From Thermocrinis sp. (GTDB taxonomy: Bacteria > Aquificota > Aquificia > Aquificales > Aquificaceae): DNA of 64,000 bases. The stretch covers positions 1-64,000 of the forward strand of contig JAJHRQ010000003.1 in NCBI GenBank assembly GCA_020833645.1, written 5' to 3'. Position numbers and translations under genes: made by a program. The notes under the pieces were generated by a model. The model was given only the letters and a program-made list of their open reading frames with translations. It was not told the DNA's origin and made no database searches. This document shows, in pieces, positions 49,435 to 59,180 of this stretch; positions within the stretch are counted from its first letter, which is position 1, and each line of letters opens with the position of its first letter.

Positions 49435-50532
49435 ATGCGTCTGTTTGTGGATAGGGTGGAGCTGGAGGATGTGCTTACAAAGGCAAAATCTGCTACGGAA
49501 AAGAAGTCAGCCCTTCCTGTTCTAAACAACTTTAAGCTGTTAGCAACGGAAAATCGGCTGATCATTTACGCCACAGACCTGGAGAACTTCTTGGTTTTAA
49601 ACCTGCCCGCAAGGGTGGAATCTCCCGGAGAGACCTCCGTCAACGCAGACAAGCTGACATCCATAATAAAGAATCTGTCCTCCGCTGAGGTGTATATGGA
49701 GCTGGAAGAGGATAAGCTGATTATCAAAGGAGGAAAGAGCCAGTTCAAGCTGGTTTGTGGTGACCCTTCCGAGTTTCCTGAATTTCCTGAGGTTGTGTGC
49801 AAGGGTGATATTCCGAGCAGTTTGCTTTTAAAGGGTATATCCAAGGTAGACTATGCAATATCCAAAGAAGACACTAGGTATGCCCTTCAGGGCATGTATG
49901 TGGGAAGTAAAGAAGGTAGGCTTCACTTTGTGGGTTCTGATGGACACAGGCTTGCCCTCTATATGCCCGAGGGTGCTTCCTTTGACGAGGAGCTTTTGCT
50001 TTCCCGTAAGAGCCTAAAGGTCTTAGAAAAGCTTTTAAAGGACACTATAGGCTCTGTGGAAGTGGGCAAAGACGAGAATTTTGCCCATGTGAAGGGAGAA
50101 AACTGGTCCCTCTCTGTTAGACTTTTAGAGGGAGAGTATCCCGACTATATGGCAGTTATCCCTACTGAATATACGTTAAACGTTCTTCTTGACAGGACTG
50201 AGTTTGAACGTGCCCTAAAAAGACTTTCTGCAATAGCATCTGCCAAAGCCTTTCCTGTGAAACTTTCATTCTCCTCTGAGGTCATTTTGATGGAGATCTC
50301 TGAGCCCGAGTTTGGTGAAGGTAAGGATGAGGTGGAAATACTGGAGAGCCTTTCCGCCATTGAGCCCATGGACATAGGTTTTAACGGAAAGTATCTTTTA
50401 GAAGCCCTGGGAGAGTTTGACTTTGATAGGGTGTATCTAAAGGCAATAGATGCAGACAGCCCTGTTATACTTGAGAGCGCAAACTTGGAAAAGGATCCCT
50501 ATCTTTGCATAATCATGCCAATGAGACTCTAA
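49435..50532 (+). CDS. dnaN: DNA polymerase III beta subunit (sliding clamp)
   Basis: 365 aa; VLNNFKLLATENRLIIYATDLE, VGSDGHRLALY, C-terminal LCIIMPMRL. Confidence 0.95.
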   Translation: MRLFVDRVELEDVLTKAKSATEKKSALPVLNNFKLLATENRLIIYATDLENFLVLNLPARVESPGETSVNADKLTSIIKNLSSAEVYMELEEDKLIIKGGKSQFKLVCGDPSEFPEFPEVVCKGDIPSSLLLKGISKVDYAISKEDTRYALQGMYVGSKEGRLHFVGSDGHRLALYMPEGASFDEELLLSRKSLKVLEKLLKDTIGSVEVGKDENFAHVKGENWSLSVRLLEGEYPDYMAVIPTEYTLNVLLDRTEFERALKRLSAIASAKAFPVKLSFSSEVILMEISEPEFGEGKDEVEILESLSAIEPMDIGFNGKYLLEALGEFDFDRVYLKAIDADSPVILESANLEKDPYLCIIMPMRL

Positions 50533-51933
50533 GGATCGGCTTTCTGTTGGCTTCCGCCTCCTTTATTCTTCTCACCGGTGTATTTTTTGGACTGGTTTTT
50601 ACCTCCTCCAGGTCCTGCTGGAGTATTTCCTTTATGGCGTTGGCAAAAGCCCTTATAGTTCTTGGGCTCTCTGTTTCCGTGGGTTCAATCATGACTGCAT
50701 CCTTGACCACGAGGGGGAAGTATATGGTGGGTGCGTAAAAGCCTTTGTCCAAAAGGGCTTTAGCCAAGTCTAAGGGGCTTATGCCGGTTTTTTGCATAGA
50801 AAAGACCACTTCGTGCATTTTGGGTGAGTTTGGGTATGGATCCCACAGAACATCCTTAAGAAGGCTGTATAAATACCTTGCGTTCAAAACTGCATGCTTT
50901 GATACCTTGTCTATCTCCTTGCCGTAGGACAGGATGTATGCCAGAGCCCTAAGCATCACACCCACATGTCCGTAGAATGTAAGCACCTTACCCACGCTTT
51001 TGGGAATGTTCCAGTTGAGGTAATACCTTTGACCGTCAAACTCCACCTGTGGCACAGGCAGGTAGGGCTTTAACTTTTCTGAAACTCCCACGGGACCAGC
51101 ACCCGGACCACCCCCTCCGTGGGGTGTGGAAAAGGTTTTGTGGAGGTTAAAGTGCATAACATCCACTCCCCAAGTAGCGGGCTTTGCTACACCAACTAAG
51201 GCGTTAAAATTGGCACCGTCCATATAAAGGAGCGCATCCTTTTGATGCAGGGCGTCTGCGAGCTTTTTGACCTTTCTCTCAAAGATGCCCAGGGTGTTCG
51301 GATTTGTTAGCATAAGCCCTGCGGTTCTGTCGTCAAGCTTCTTTATAAAGTCCTCCCAGTCCAACTTCCCGTTTGCGTCGCTTTTTACGCTTACCACCTC
51401 CAAACCACATATGCTTGCAGAAGCTGGGTTTGTACCGTGGGCGGAGTCTGGCACCAATATTTTGTTTTTGTGGGTGTTTCCTTTATCTCTGTAATAGGCG
51501 GTTATGAGGAGTAAGCCAAGGAGCTCTCCCTGTGCACCGGCGGCGGGCTGGAGGCAAACCTCTGCAAAACCACTAAGCTCCTTTAAAAGCTCCTTGAGTT
51601 CGTATATAAGCTTGAGGGTACCCTGGACATAATCTTCTGGCGCAAAGGGATGCATCTGTGTGAAGGCTTCTATCCTAGCCAGTTCTTCGTTGATCTTGGG
51701 GTTGTATTTCATGGTGCAGGAGCCGAGGGGCACCATGGTGGTGTCTATGGCGTAATTTCTCTGGGAGAGCTTTGTGTAATGTCGTATCGGTCAAGCTCCG
51801 AGACCTCCGGAAAGTTCAAGTCCTCCCTGTAGTATTCACCAAGGTACTGGGCTACATCCACCGCCGGCACGTCCAACTTGGGTAGCCTGTAGCCTTTCCT
51901 TCCTTTCTCAGAAAGTTCAAATATCAACTCCAC
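50513..51933 (-). pseudogene. gcvPB: Glycine dehydrogenase (decarboxylating) subunit 2 with an apparent frameshift at about 51771-51773
   Basis: ORF1 GRKGYRLPKLDVPAVD...FPEVSELDRYDIT; continuing frame KLSQRNYAIDTTMVPLGSCTMKYNPKINEELA... needs one added base; main ORF 50513-51736 otherwise intact. Confidence 0.85.
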
Positions 51934-51949
51934 CTTTCTACCTCTTTTG

Positions 51950-52306
51950 CTATTTTCTTTCTACGGGTTGTTCCAGAGTTCGTGGCAATCTCTCCGTCAA
52001 AGGCTTACAGCTTACTGTATTTATTATAAAGGTATCTCTAGAGGTCGTGTAGCATCCGTAGGCGTTGTATGGCACGCATTCATCAGTTTCCGCCACCACA
52101 AGCCTATTCCTCTGGGGTTCAAAGGTTATCCTGCACCTCCCACACACCTGAGGTCTAAGGCTTTCCTTCTTTAGCAAGCTCTCGCAGTTTTCCACGTTTT
52201 CTATAATCGTAGTACGCAGGCTGTATTTGTAAAGTCCTTCTTCGCCCGTTCTCACCGTTCCACAGGAGGCAGAAAGTATTAACAAAGCTAAGGTTAGCTT
52301 TCTCAT
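51950..52306 (-). CDS. Hypothetical Cys-rich lipoprotein
   Basis: Lipobox-like LALLILSASC; several Cys pairs. Confidence 0.6.
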   Translation of the reverse strand: MRKLTLALLILSASCGTVRTGEEGLYKYSLRTTIIENVENCESLLKKESLRPQVCGRCRITFEPQRNRLVVAETDECVPYNAYGCYTTSRDTFIINTVSCKPLTERLPRTLEQPVERK

Positions 52307-52347
52307 AACTATAAAAGTTTAACAGAAAAGCGTTTAAAATTTTACCC

Positions 52348-53532
52348 ATGCTCTCTCCTGAAGAACAGTTGAGCATAATAAAAAGGGGCACTGTTGAGAT
52401 CATTGAAGAGGAAGAGCTTTTGAAAAAGCTGAAGGAGGGAAGACCCCTGAGGGTAAAGGCGGGCTTTGACCCAACCGCACCGGACCTGCATCTTGGTCAT
52501 ACGGTTTTGCTTCAAAAACTGAGGCAGTTCCAACAGCTTGGACACGAGGTCTACTTTGTGATTGGAGACTTTACTGCCATGATAGGGGACCCCACAGGCA
52601 GGAGCGAAACAAGGCCTCCCCTCTCAAGGGAGGAGGTGTTGGAAAACGCCAAAACTTACGAGCATCAGGTTTTCAAAATCCTTGACCCAGAAAAAACCAA
52701 CATAGTTTTCAACAGCACCTGGCTTTCCGAGCTTGGAACCGAAGGGATCATAAAGCTGGCAGGAAAATACACGGTGGCAAGGATGTTAGAAAGGGACGAC
52801 TTTTCAAAGCGCTTTAAAGAAGGCATTCCCATATACATTCATGAGTTTATATACCCCCTACTGCAGGGCTACGACTCAGTTTTTTTAAAGGCGGATGTGG
52901 AGCTCGGCGGCACAGACCAGAAGTTTAACCTTCTGGTGGGAAGGGACCTGCAGAGGGCCTTTGGACAGGAACCGCAAGTTTGCATAACCCTGCCACTGCT
53001 TGTAGGCTTAGACGGCGTGAGAAAGATGTCCAAATCTTACCAAAACTACATAGCCATACAGGAAGAGCCAGAAAGCATGTTTGGCAAGATCATGTCCATC
53101 TCAGACGACCTTATGTGGGAGTACTACACCCTCTTAACTGACTACACAGAGGAGGAAATAGAGAACTTTAAGAAAAACTTGCACCCAATGGAGGCTAAAA
53201 AGAAGCTTGCCCACTATATAGTAGAGCGTTTCCATGGCAAAGAGCAAGCGGATAGGGCTTTAGAGTTTTTTGTTAAAACCTTCTCCCAGAGAGAATTTCC
53301 CGAAGATGCCCCCATCATAGAGGTTCCCTATGGTCTTAAAAGGAGGGCTTACGAGCTTTTGTTTGAGCTTGGTATAGAGAGCTCCAAAAACTCCGCCCGA
53401 AGGGTGGTGGAAGGAGGAGGCTTAAGGATAAACGGCACAAAGGTGGAGGACCCAAACCAAGAGATAGAGATAAAAGAAGAACTTCGCCTTCAGGTGGGTA
53501 AAAAAAGATTTTACAGGGTGGTGCCCAAATGA
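52348..53532 (+). CDS. tyrS: Tyrosyl-tRNA synthetase
   Basis: [38 protein letters not shown]-terminal S4 domain. Confidence 0.95.
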   Translation: MLSPEEQLSIIKRGTVEIIEEEELLKKLKEGRPLRVKAGFDPTAPDLHLGHTVLLQKLRQFQQLGHEVYFVIGDFTAMIGDPTGRSETRPPLSREEVLENAKTYEHQVFKILDPEKTNIVFNSTWLSELGTEGIIKLAGKYTVARMLERDDFSKRFKEGIPIYIHEFIYPLLQGYDSVFLKADVELGGTDQKFNLLVGRDLQRAFGQEPQVCITLPLLVGLDGVRKMSKSYQNYIAIQEEPESMFGKIMSISDDLMWEYYTLLTDYTEEEIENFKKNLHPMEAKKKLAHYIVERFHGKEQADRALEFFVKTFSQREFPEDAPIIEVPYGLKRRAYELLFELGIESSKNSARRVVEGGGLRINGTKVEDPNQEIEIKEELRLQVGKKRFYRVVPK

Positions 53533-54500
53533 GGTTTAACTCTAAGGATATTGCAGACTTGGTGGGTGGTTTGCTTTTTGGTGAAAACTTAGAACTTGTA
53601 GGCGTGTCTTCTCTGGAGAACCCAAAGGAGAGAACTTTGATATTTTGCCCTTCTGAGAGGGATGCGGAGAGGGTAAAGGATGTAAAAGACACCACCTTGG
53701 TGGTTTCAAAGCCAGTAGAACATCCAAGCTACATACTGGTAAAAGACACAAAGCTCGCCTTGGCTATTGTTCTGGAAAAGCTATATCCAGAAGAGCATCC
53801 CACGGGCATTTCCGAAAAGGCCCACGTGGAAAGCTCAGCAGCGTTGGGAGAAGATGTCTATGTGGGACCCTTTGCCTACATTGGAAAAAACGTAGTCCTT
53901 GAGAGAGGCGTAAAGGTTTATCCTTTTAGCTACATCGGAGACCACTCCTTTGTGGGAGAAAACACGGTTATCTTCAGCGGAGTTCATATATACCCAAGGA
54001 CCGTTATAGGAAAGAATGTGCGTATCCACAGCGGAGCGGTCATAGGAGCAGACGGCTTTGGCTATCACATAACCAAAGAGGGCATAATCAAGCTGAACCA
54101 TATAGGCAATGTGGTCATTGAGGACAATGTGGAAATAGGCGCAAACACTACCATAGACAGGGCACTGCTTGACAGCACCATTGTGGGAAAGGAAACCAAG
54201 ATAGATAACCTTGTTATGGTTGCCCACAACTGCAGATTGGGAGAGAGAAACCTAATAGTAAGTCAGGTTGGGCTCTCGGGAAGCGTGAAAACTGGCAAAA
54301 ATGTCATTCTTGCGGGGCAGGTGGGTGTGGCAGACCATGTAAACATAGGCGACAACGTGCAGGTTGCCGCAAAGTCCGGTGTCTCAAAGGACTTGGAACC
54401 CAACAAAACTTATGGAGCAAACCTGCCTGCCATAGAGTGGAGCAGGTGGAAGAGGATCTACATCTATCTTTTAAAACTTCCGGAGCTCTTCAAGAAATGA
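53529..54500 (+). CDS. lpxD: UDP-3-O-acylglucosamine N-acyltransferase
   Basis: Hexapeptide repeats; [46 protein letters not shown]. Confidence 0.93.
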   Translation: MRFNSKDIADLVGGLLFGENLELVGVSSLENPKERTLIFCPSERDAERVKDVKDTTLVVSKPVEHPSYILVKDTKLALAIVLEKLYPEEHPTGISEKAHVESSAALGEDVYVGPFAYIGKNVVLERGVKVYPFSYIGDHSFVGENTVIFSGVHIYPRTVIGKNVRIHSGAVIGADGFGYHITKEGIIKLNHIGNVVIEDNVEIGANTTIDRALLDSTIVGKETKIDNLVMVAHNCRLGERNLIVSQVGLSGSVKTGKNVILAGQVGVADHVNIGDNVQVAAKSGVSKDLEPNKTYGANLPAIEWSRWKRIYIYLLKLPELFKK

Positions 54501-55132
54501 TCCTAAAGGTTATCCCTGTGGGACCTTTAAGTTTGAACTGTTCTGTGATAATAGATGAGGACACGGGGCAGTCGGTGGTAATAGACCCGGGGGCAGATTT
54601 GGGGGCGATTTTAAAAGCATTGGAGGGAACCACGCCCAAGTGTATCCTTGCTACCCACGGACACATAGACCATGTAGGACAGGTTAAGGGTTTAAAGGAA
54701 AGGTTGGGTGTTCCCTTTTTGGTGCATAAGGAAGACCTTTTCTTGCTTAACGACCCGATATGGAAGGGCTTTGACCTTTATGTAGGTGCAGACCTGCCCT
54801 GCCCTGAGCCCGATGACTTTTTGGAGGAGGGTATGGAACTTAGCTTTGGAAAGATAAGGTTAAAGGTCCTGCACACACCCGGGCATACACCCGGACACTG
54901 CTGTTTTTATTCAGAAGAAAAACTGCTCATTGCGGGCGACTTGCTCTTTAGGGGTTCCGTAGGACGCTGGGACCTACCGGGTGGTAGCTTGGAGGATTTG
55001 AAAAAATCCTTGCGTAGGGTAGTTTTGGAGCTTCCGGAGGATGTGCGCGTGATCACCGGACACGGAGAGGAGACCACCATAGGAAGGGAGAAAAAGTTCA
55101 ACCCACTGCTGAGGGAGCTCTTGAGCCATTGA
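54497..55132 (+). CDS. MBL-fold hydrolase (hydroxyacylglutathione hydrolase-like)
   Basis: ATHGHIDHVGQ, LHTPGHTPGHCCFY, AGDLLFRGSVGRWDLPGG. Confidence 0.9.
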   Translation: MILKVIPVGPLSLNCSVIIDEDTGQSVVIDPGADLGAILKALEGTTPKCILATHGHIDHVGQVKGLKERLGVPFLVHKEDLFLLNDPIWKGFDLYVGADLPCPEPDDFLEEGMELSFGKIRLKVLHTPGHTPGHCCFYSEEKLLIAGDLLFRGSVGRWDLPGGSLEDLKKSLRRVVLELPEDVRVITGHGEETTIGREKKFNPLLRELLSH

Positions 55133-55899
55133 TGGGTCTGTCTGTTTTGATCCTAACAAAAAACGAGGAGAAGAACATAAAAAGGGCAATTGAGAGTGTA
55201 AAAGATATTGCCGACGAAATTGTAGTTCTTGATTCTGGCTCCACCGACAGAACGGTAGAAATTGCCAAAAGCCTTGGGGCAAAGGTATTTTTCCACCAGT
55301 GGGACGGATATGCACAACAACTCAATAGAGGTATAGGACTATGCTCAGAGGATTGGGTTTTGGTCTTGGACGCAGACGAGGAAGTTTCGGAGGAGCTGAA
55401 AAATTCCATATCAAAAGCCATATCTTCCCATACTGCTGAGGTTTATATGGTTTGCAGAAAAACCTACTACCTCGGTAAATTCCTTGAGCACACTTGGTAT
55501 CCCGAATGGAGGGTTCGGCTTTTTAAAAAGGGGTTGGTGAGGTTTGAGGGAGATCTCCACGAGCAAGCGGTCTTCAAAGGAAAGGCGCACAAGCTAAAGG
55601 GAGACCTCTATCACTACTCTTATGAGAGTCTGTACCATCAGTATGAAAAGACCTTAAAGTATGCAAAGATAATGGCGGAATCTTACCATAAGAAGGGCAA
55701 AAAGTTTAGGCTTTACAACCTTCTGTTTAATCCACTGTGGAGCTTTTTTAAGGTTTATTTTCTTCAAAGGGGTTTTCTGGATGGTGTTAGAGGCTTTTTG
55801 GTAGCCTTTTCCTCATTTTTTTATACCTTCTTAAAATACCTGTTTCTCCTTGAGCTTGAGCTAAAAGAGAAACACAAAGAGAACCTTTGGAAGAGATAA
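55129..55899 (+). CDS. Glycosyltransferase family 2 (LPS core KdtX/WaaE-like)
   Basis: LTKNEEKNIKRAIESVKDIADEIVVLDSGSTDRTVEIA, DADEEVSEEL. Confidence 0.88.
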   Translation: MMGLSVLILTKNEEKNIKRAIESVKDIADEIVVLDSGSTDRTVEIAKSLGAKVFFHQWDGYAQQLNRGIGLCSEDWVLVLDADEEVSEELKNSISKAISSHTAEVYMVCRKTYYLGKFLEHTWYPEWRVRLFKKGLVRFEGDLHEQAVFKGKAHKLKGDLYHYSYESLYHQYEKTLKYAKIMAESYHKKGKKFRLYNLLFNPLWSFFKVYFLQRGFLDGVRGFLVAFSSFFYTFLKYLFLLELELKEKHKENLWKR

Positions 55900-55998
55900 T
55901 TACCTGCTCAGCATACTTCTTAGCCATCTAAAGGCAAAGCCGGAGAGAAAAAGAACAGTTATCAGACCTATGAAAGCTAAGATCAAAAACCACTTCAA
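55900..55998 (-). CDS. 32-aa membrane microprotein, TTG start, coupled to the fumarase stop
   Basis: GGAGGTGG then TTG: MKWFLILAFIGLITVLFLSGFAFRWLRSMLSR*; overlaps fumarase TGA as TTGA. Confidence 0.4.
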   Translation of the reverse strand: MKWFLILAFIGLITVLFLSGFAFRWLRSMLSR

Positions 55999-56843
55999 AG
56001 CTCCACCTCCGCGTGCCTTGATGCATGACATTGAATATTCACCGCTACGGGCAAGGACGCTATATGGCACGGATAAAGCTCCACCTTCACGTCAATGGCT
56101 GTTGTGGTACCACCAAAGCCCATGGGTCCCCATCCGATCTTGTTGATCTCCTCAAGGAGCTCCTCCTCTATCCTTCTCGCTACAGGGTCTTTGCTTCTCT
56201 CTCCCACTGGTCTAAACAGGGCTTTTTTTGCAAGCAAAGCACAATACTCAAAGTTTCCACCTATGCCCACACCCACCGTAAAGGGAGGGCACGCATTGGG
56301 ACCTGCCAGCTTTACCGTTTCCAGGACGAATCTTTTTACTCCCTCCCATCCATCGGCAGGCTTTAGCATTGCCAAGCGTGAAGTGTTTTCTGAACCCGCA
56401 CCCTTTGGAGCAAAGATGAGCTTTAACTTATCGCCGGGAACAACTTCATAATGTATTATGGGTGGTGTGTTGTCCTTTGTGTTCTTTCTTTCAAAAACAG
56501 GGTCATAGACCATAGAAGCCCTAAGGTAGCCTTCCGTGTATGCCCGCCTGACGCCCTCCTCTATAGCATCCCTCAGAGAGCCTCCCACCACGCAGACATC
56601 CTGCCCTATCTCCACAAAAACCACCGCCACACCCGTATCCTGACAGTAAGCCATCTCCTCCTTTTCTGCAGCCTCTGCGTTTAGCAAAATTTGCCTGAGA
56701 ACCTCCCTTCCCAGTTCAGACTCTTCCCTTTCCAAAGCCTGCTGGAAAGCATGGACCACATCTCTGGGCAATTTATAGTTTGCCCTAAGGGCAATTTCCT
56801 TCACTGCTTCCACTATCCTTTCATATTCAATTTCCCTCGGCAT
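55995..56843 (-). CDS. fumA: Fumarate hydratase class I, alpha subunit
   Basis: AYCQDTGVAVVFVEIGQ, NTKDNTPPIIHYEVVPGD, PKGAGSENTSRLAMLKPADG, ACPPFTVGVGIGGNFEYCALLAKKAL. Confidence 0.92.
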   Translation of the reverse strand: MPREIEYERIVEAVKEIALRANYKLPRDVVHAFQQALEREESELGREVLRQILLNAEAAEKEEMAYCQDTGVAVVFVEIGQDVCVVGGSLRDAIEEGVRRAYTEGYLRASMVYDPVFERKNTKDNTPPIIHYEVVPGDKLKLIFAPKGAGSENTSRLAMLKPADGWEGVKRFVLETVKLAGPNACPPFTVGVGIGGNFEYCALLAKKALFRPVGERSKDPVARRIEEELLEEINKIGWGPMGFGGTTTAIDVKVELYPCHIASLPVAVNIQCHASRHAEVEL

Positions 56844-56889
56844 AGCTTATATATTAACGCATCATGAGAAATACGCAAGAACGCACCAT

Positions 56890-57861
56890 TTAGTAAAGTC
56901 CCACCGACTTTAAAAACTCTTCCCAACTACTGCGTGTGTATTTTAGCTCATCTATCCTAACCAAGTGCCTTTCTTCTCTTACTACTCCTAAATATTCAAG
57001 TATTTCTCCCTCTTTTCTCAGGTTTTCATCCGAAACTTCAAAATACCCACAAACATAACATGCAAAGTTTGTCTTTATATGACCGCATTGCGCATTGCTA
57101 AACATTCTATTTCTAATGTTATCAACGTAGAAGGCTTCTGGACCTAACCTTTCTTTAGCGAAGTCTAAGAGATTTCTAAAACCACACACCTCAATAAAGA
57201 ACTGCAGAAGAGGATGAAGTGGAACGGAACATTTAACCATTATTCCGTAATCGCATCCTTTATCCGCCTCAGCCCATATACCTGCCAAACTTGGAGAAGT
57301 TTTTATGCTTATAAGTTTATTTGCGTTCTTTATATCGTTTACGTGCCTTTCCCTTTGCGGAGAAATATCCCAGTCCAGCTCCACATTTACATTGAACTGA
57401 TCTTCCAAAAATCTTTTAACTGCAACCTCTCCGAGCTTTCCTACAAATTGATCCACCACTATTGCCTCAAAGCTTCTTCTCCTTTCCCTAAATCCCTTTT
57501 GCATTACAGTAGCCCTACTCTCTCCTAAAAACATGCTATAAGTGATCTCAATAGAAAAGAGTAGTAGCTTAAGAATTTCAGGATCGTCCATCCGTAATAC
57601 TACTGTGTTGGGTATGAGATTTTCCTCTAACCACGCTTTTACTTTTAATTCATCTATATATCTTCTTTTCCCTTTTTTCTTCAGTATGCTATAACTACCG
57701 CTAATATCATCGCATCTAAGAACGGACAGTAAAAGCATTGATAAATCTTCTTCGTCAAAGGGAAGTTTATAATCTGCCTTAAGCTTGGACAAAAAGTTCC
57801 TTAAATCTTCTAACCCCTTAAACTTGTTGGGAGAAGCTAAATGTCCCTTTGTTAAGAACAT
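56890..57861 (-). CDS. Putative type II restriction endonuclease (PD-(D/E)XK-like)
   Basis: Directly downstream of a DNA methyltransferase; GKLGEVAVKRFLEDQFNVNVELDWDIS...LISIKTSPSLAG fits an E...D...xxK core; C-terminal CGH...CYVCG. Confidence 0.55.
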   Translation of the reverse strand: MFLTKGHLASPNKFKGLEDLRNFLSKLKADYKLPFDEEDLSMLLLSVLRCDDISGSYSILKKKGKRRYIDELKVKAWLEENLIPNTVVLRMDDPEILKLLLFSIEITYSMFLGESRATVMQKGFRERRRSFEAIVVDQFVGKLGEVAVKRFLEDQFNVNVELDWDISPQRERHVNDIKNANKLISIKTSPSLAGIWAEADKGCDYGIMVKCSVPLHPLLQFFIEVCGFRNLLDFAKERLGPEAFYVDNIRNRMFSNAQCGHIKTNFACYVCGYFEVSDENLRKEGEILEYLGVVREERHLVRIDELKYTRSSWEEFLKSVGLY

Positions 57862-57866
57862 CCAGC

Positions 57867-59105
57867 TTATCTCCTTTTCAAAACTACTAAATACTCTCTA
57901 TCCATCCTCTGGTCTTCTATTCCTGTGGCAGGGTTCTTTTCAGTGGAAAACATAACCCTTGATACGATCTTGTCTATGTAAGTTTTTTCATGCACCCAAT
58001 CCTCCTTGCTTTCCATGTGTTCTATGACGATCCGATGTATTGGAATCCTTTGTCCTCTTATTTTTGCTGGTCCCACAAAGATAAACATATAATCCAACAC
58101 TTTCTTGGATAGCCTCTCAAATACAGAAAGAATCGCAAAAAAGTAATTGTCATAAAGTTCAAGCAAATGTTTTTCCTCAATAAGTGTTCTGTAGGTATGG
58201 TATGTATCAGAAAAAATTTCAACTTTTGGAACATCTCTGTATGGAATTTCTTTCTTTGCTAAGCTACGAATATAGTCCTCCTTAAAGCCCAGCCAAAAAA
58301 GTTCTAACTTTGTAGTCCTTATGTACTCCTGAGCTTGCAAGTAGGGTGGAGAGGATATTAGAATATTCACAGGTTCCACTAGGTCCTCCTCCAGAACATC
58401 AACGCCTGCCTTTACCTTGCAATGGACCTTTTTGGGATTCAGGCTTTGATACTCCTTTAGCCTTTGCTCCAGATTTCCGAGTTCCTTTTCAAGTAGGCTA
58501 TAAAATAGTGCTTTGTAATCTTCCTTTAACAGCCTTTCAATCTTCTCTTTGGCATACCTTGATTTATACAGTTTATGAACCTTCTCATCTGCATAAGAGA
58601 AATATTTTGTAAGCTTTAGAAGTGGAACTAGTAGAAGCTTTTTGGTGTATTCGTCCGCAGCCTGATGGTAAAAGCCCCAAGCCTTAGAGAGAAGTGAAAT
58701 AAACTCCACCGGATGCCAGTATTCAAGGTTGGACCAGTCTGGAATAAACTCTTGAGAGTGGGCTTTGATTTTATCAATCAAGCTTTTGTCTAAAGGTTTA
58801 GGTTCTATCTCACAAAGGGAGTGAAAATATTCAAGCAGTGGGTTTAAGTCCCAAAGTTCATACTCAAGTCCATACACCCTTGCGGTATAACCCACCGTTC
58901 CAAACCCTGCAAACGGATCAAAAACCTTCATGCCCTTTTTAGCATAGTTTTCCATCACAAAGGCGGGCACCTGTGGGATGAACTTTGCGGGATACTTGTA
59001 AAGTGAAAACACCCCAAAGTTAGAACTTGGGATTTTTAAAACCGCTTTTCGGAGAAGGATTTCGTATTCCAAAACATTTGACCCAGTTAACAATTTGCCA
59101 AGCAT
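57867..59105 (-). CDS. Amino-DNA methyltransferase (m4C/m6A)
   Basis: SAM motif KVFDPFAGFGTVGYTARVYG and catalytic ISSPPYLQAQEYIRTTK. Confidence 0.87.
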   Translation of the reverse strand: MLGKLLTGSNVLEYEILLRKAVLKIPSSNFGVFSLYKYPAKFIPQVPAFVMENYAKKGMKVFDPFAGFGTVGYTARVYGLEYELWDLNPLLEYFHSLCEIEPKPLDKSLIDKIKAHSQEFIPDWSNLEYWHPVEFISLLSKAWGFYHQAADEYTKKLLLVPLLKLTKYFSYADEKVHKLYKSRYAKEKIERLLKEDYKALFYSLLEKELGNLEQRLKEYQSLNPKKVHCKVKAGVDVLEEDLVEPVNILISSPPYLQAQEYIRTTKLELFWLGFKEDYIRSLAKKEIPYRDVPKVEIFSDTYHTYRTLIEEKHLLELYDNYFFAILSVFERLSKKVLDYMFIFVGPAKIRGQRIPIHRIVIEHMESKEDWVHEKTYIDKIVSRVMFSTEKNPATGIEDQRMDREYLVVLKRR

Positions 59106-59180
59106 TTAGTAGAGATTTTAAACCTCAGACCAAGCCCGCTTCAAATAGTTTTCTACCACTCTTAAAAAAGCCTGCCCAAG

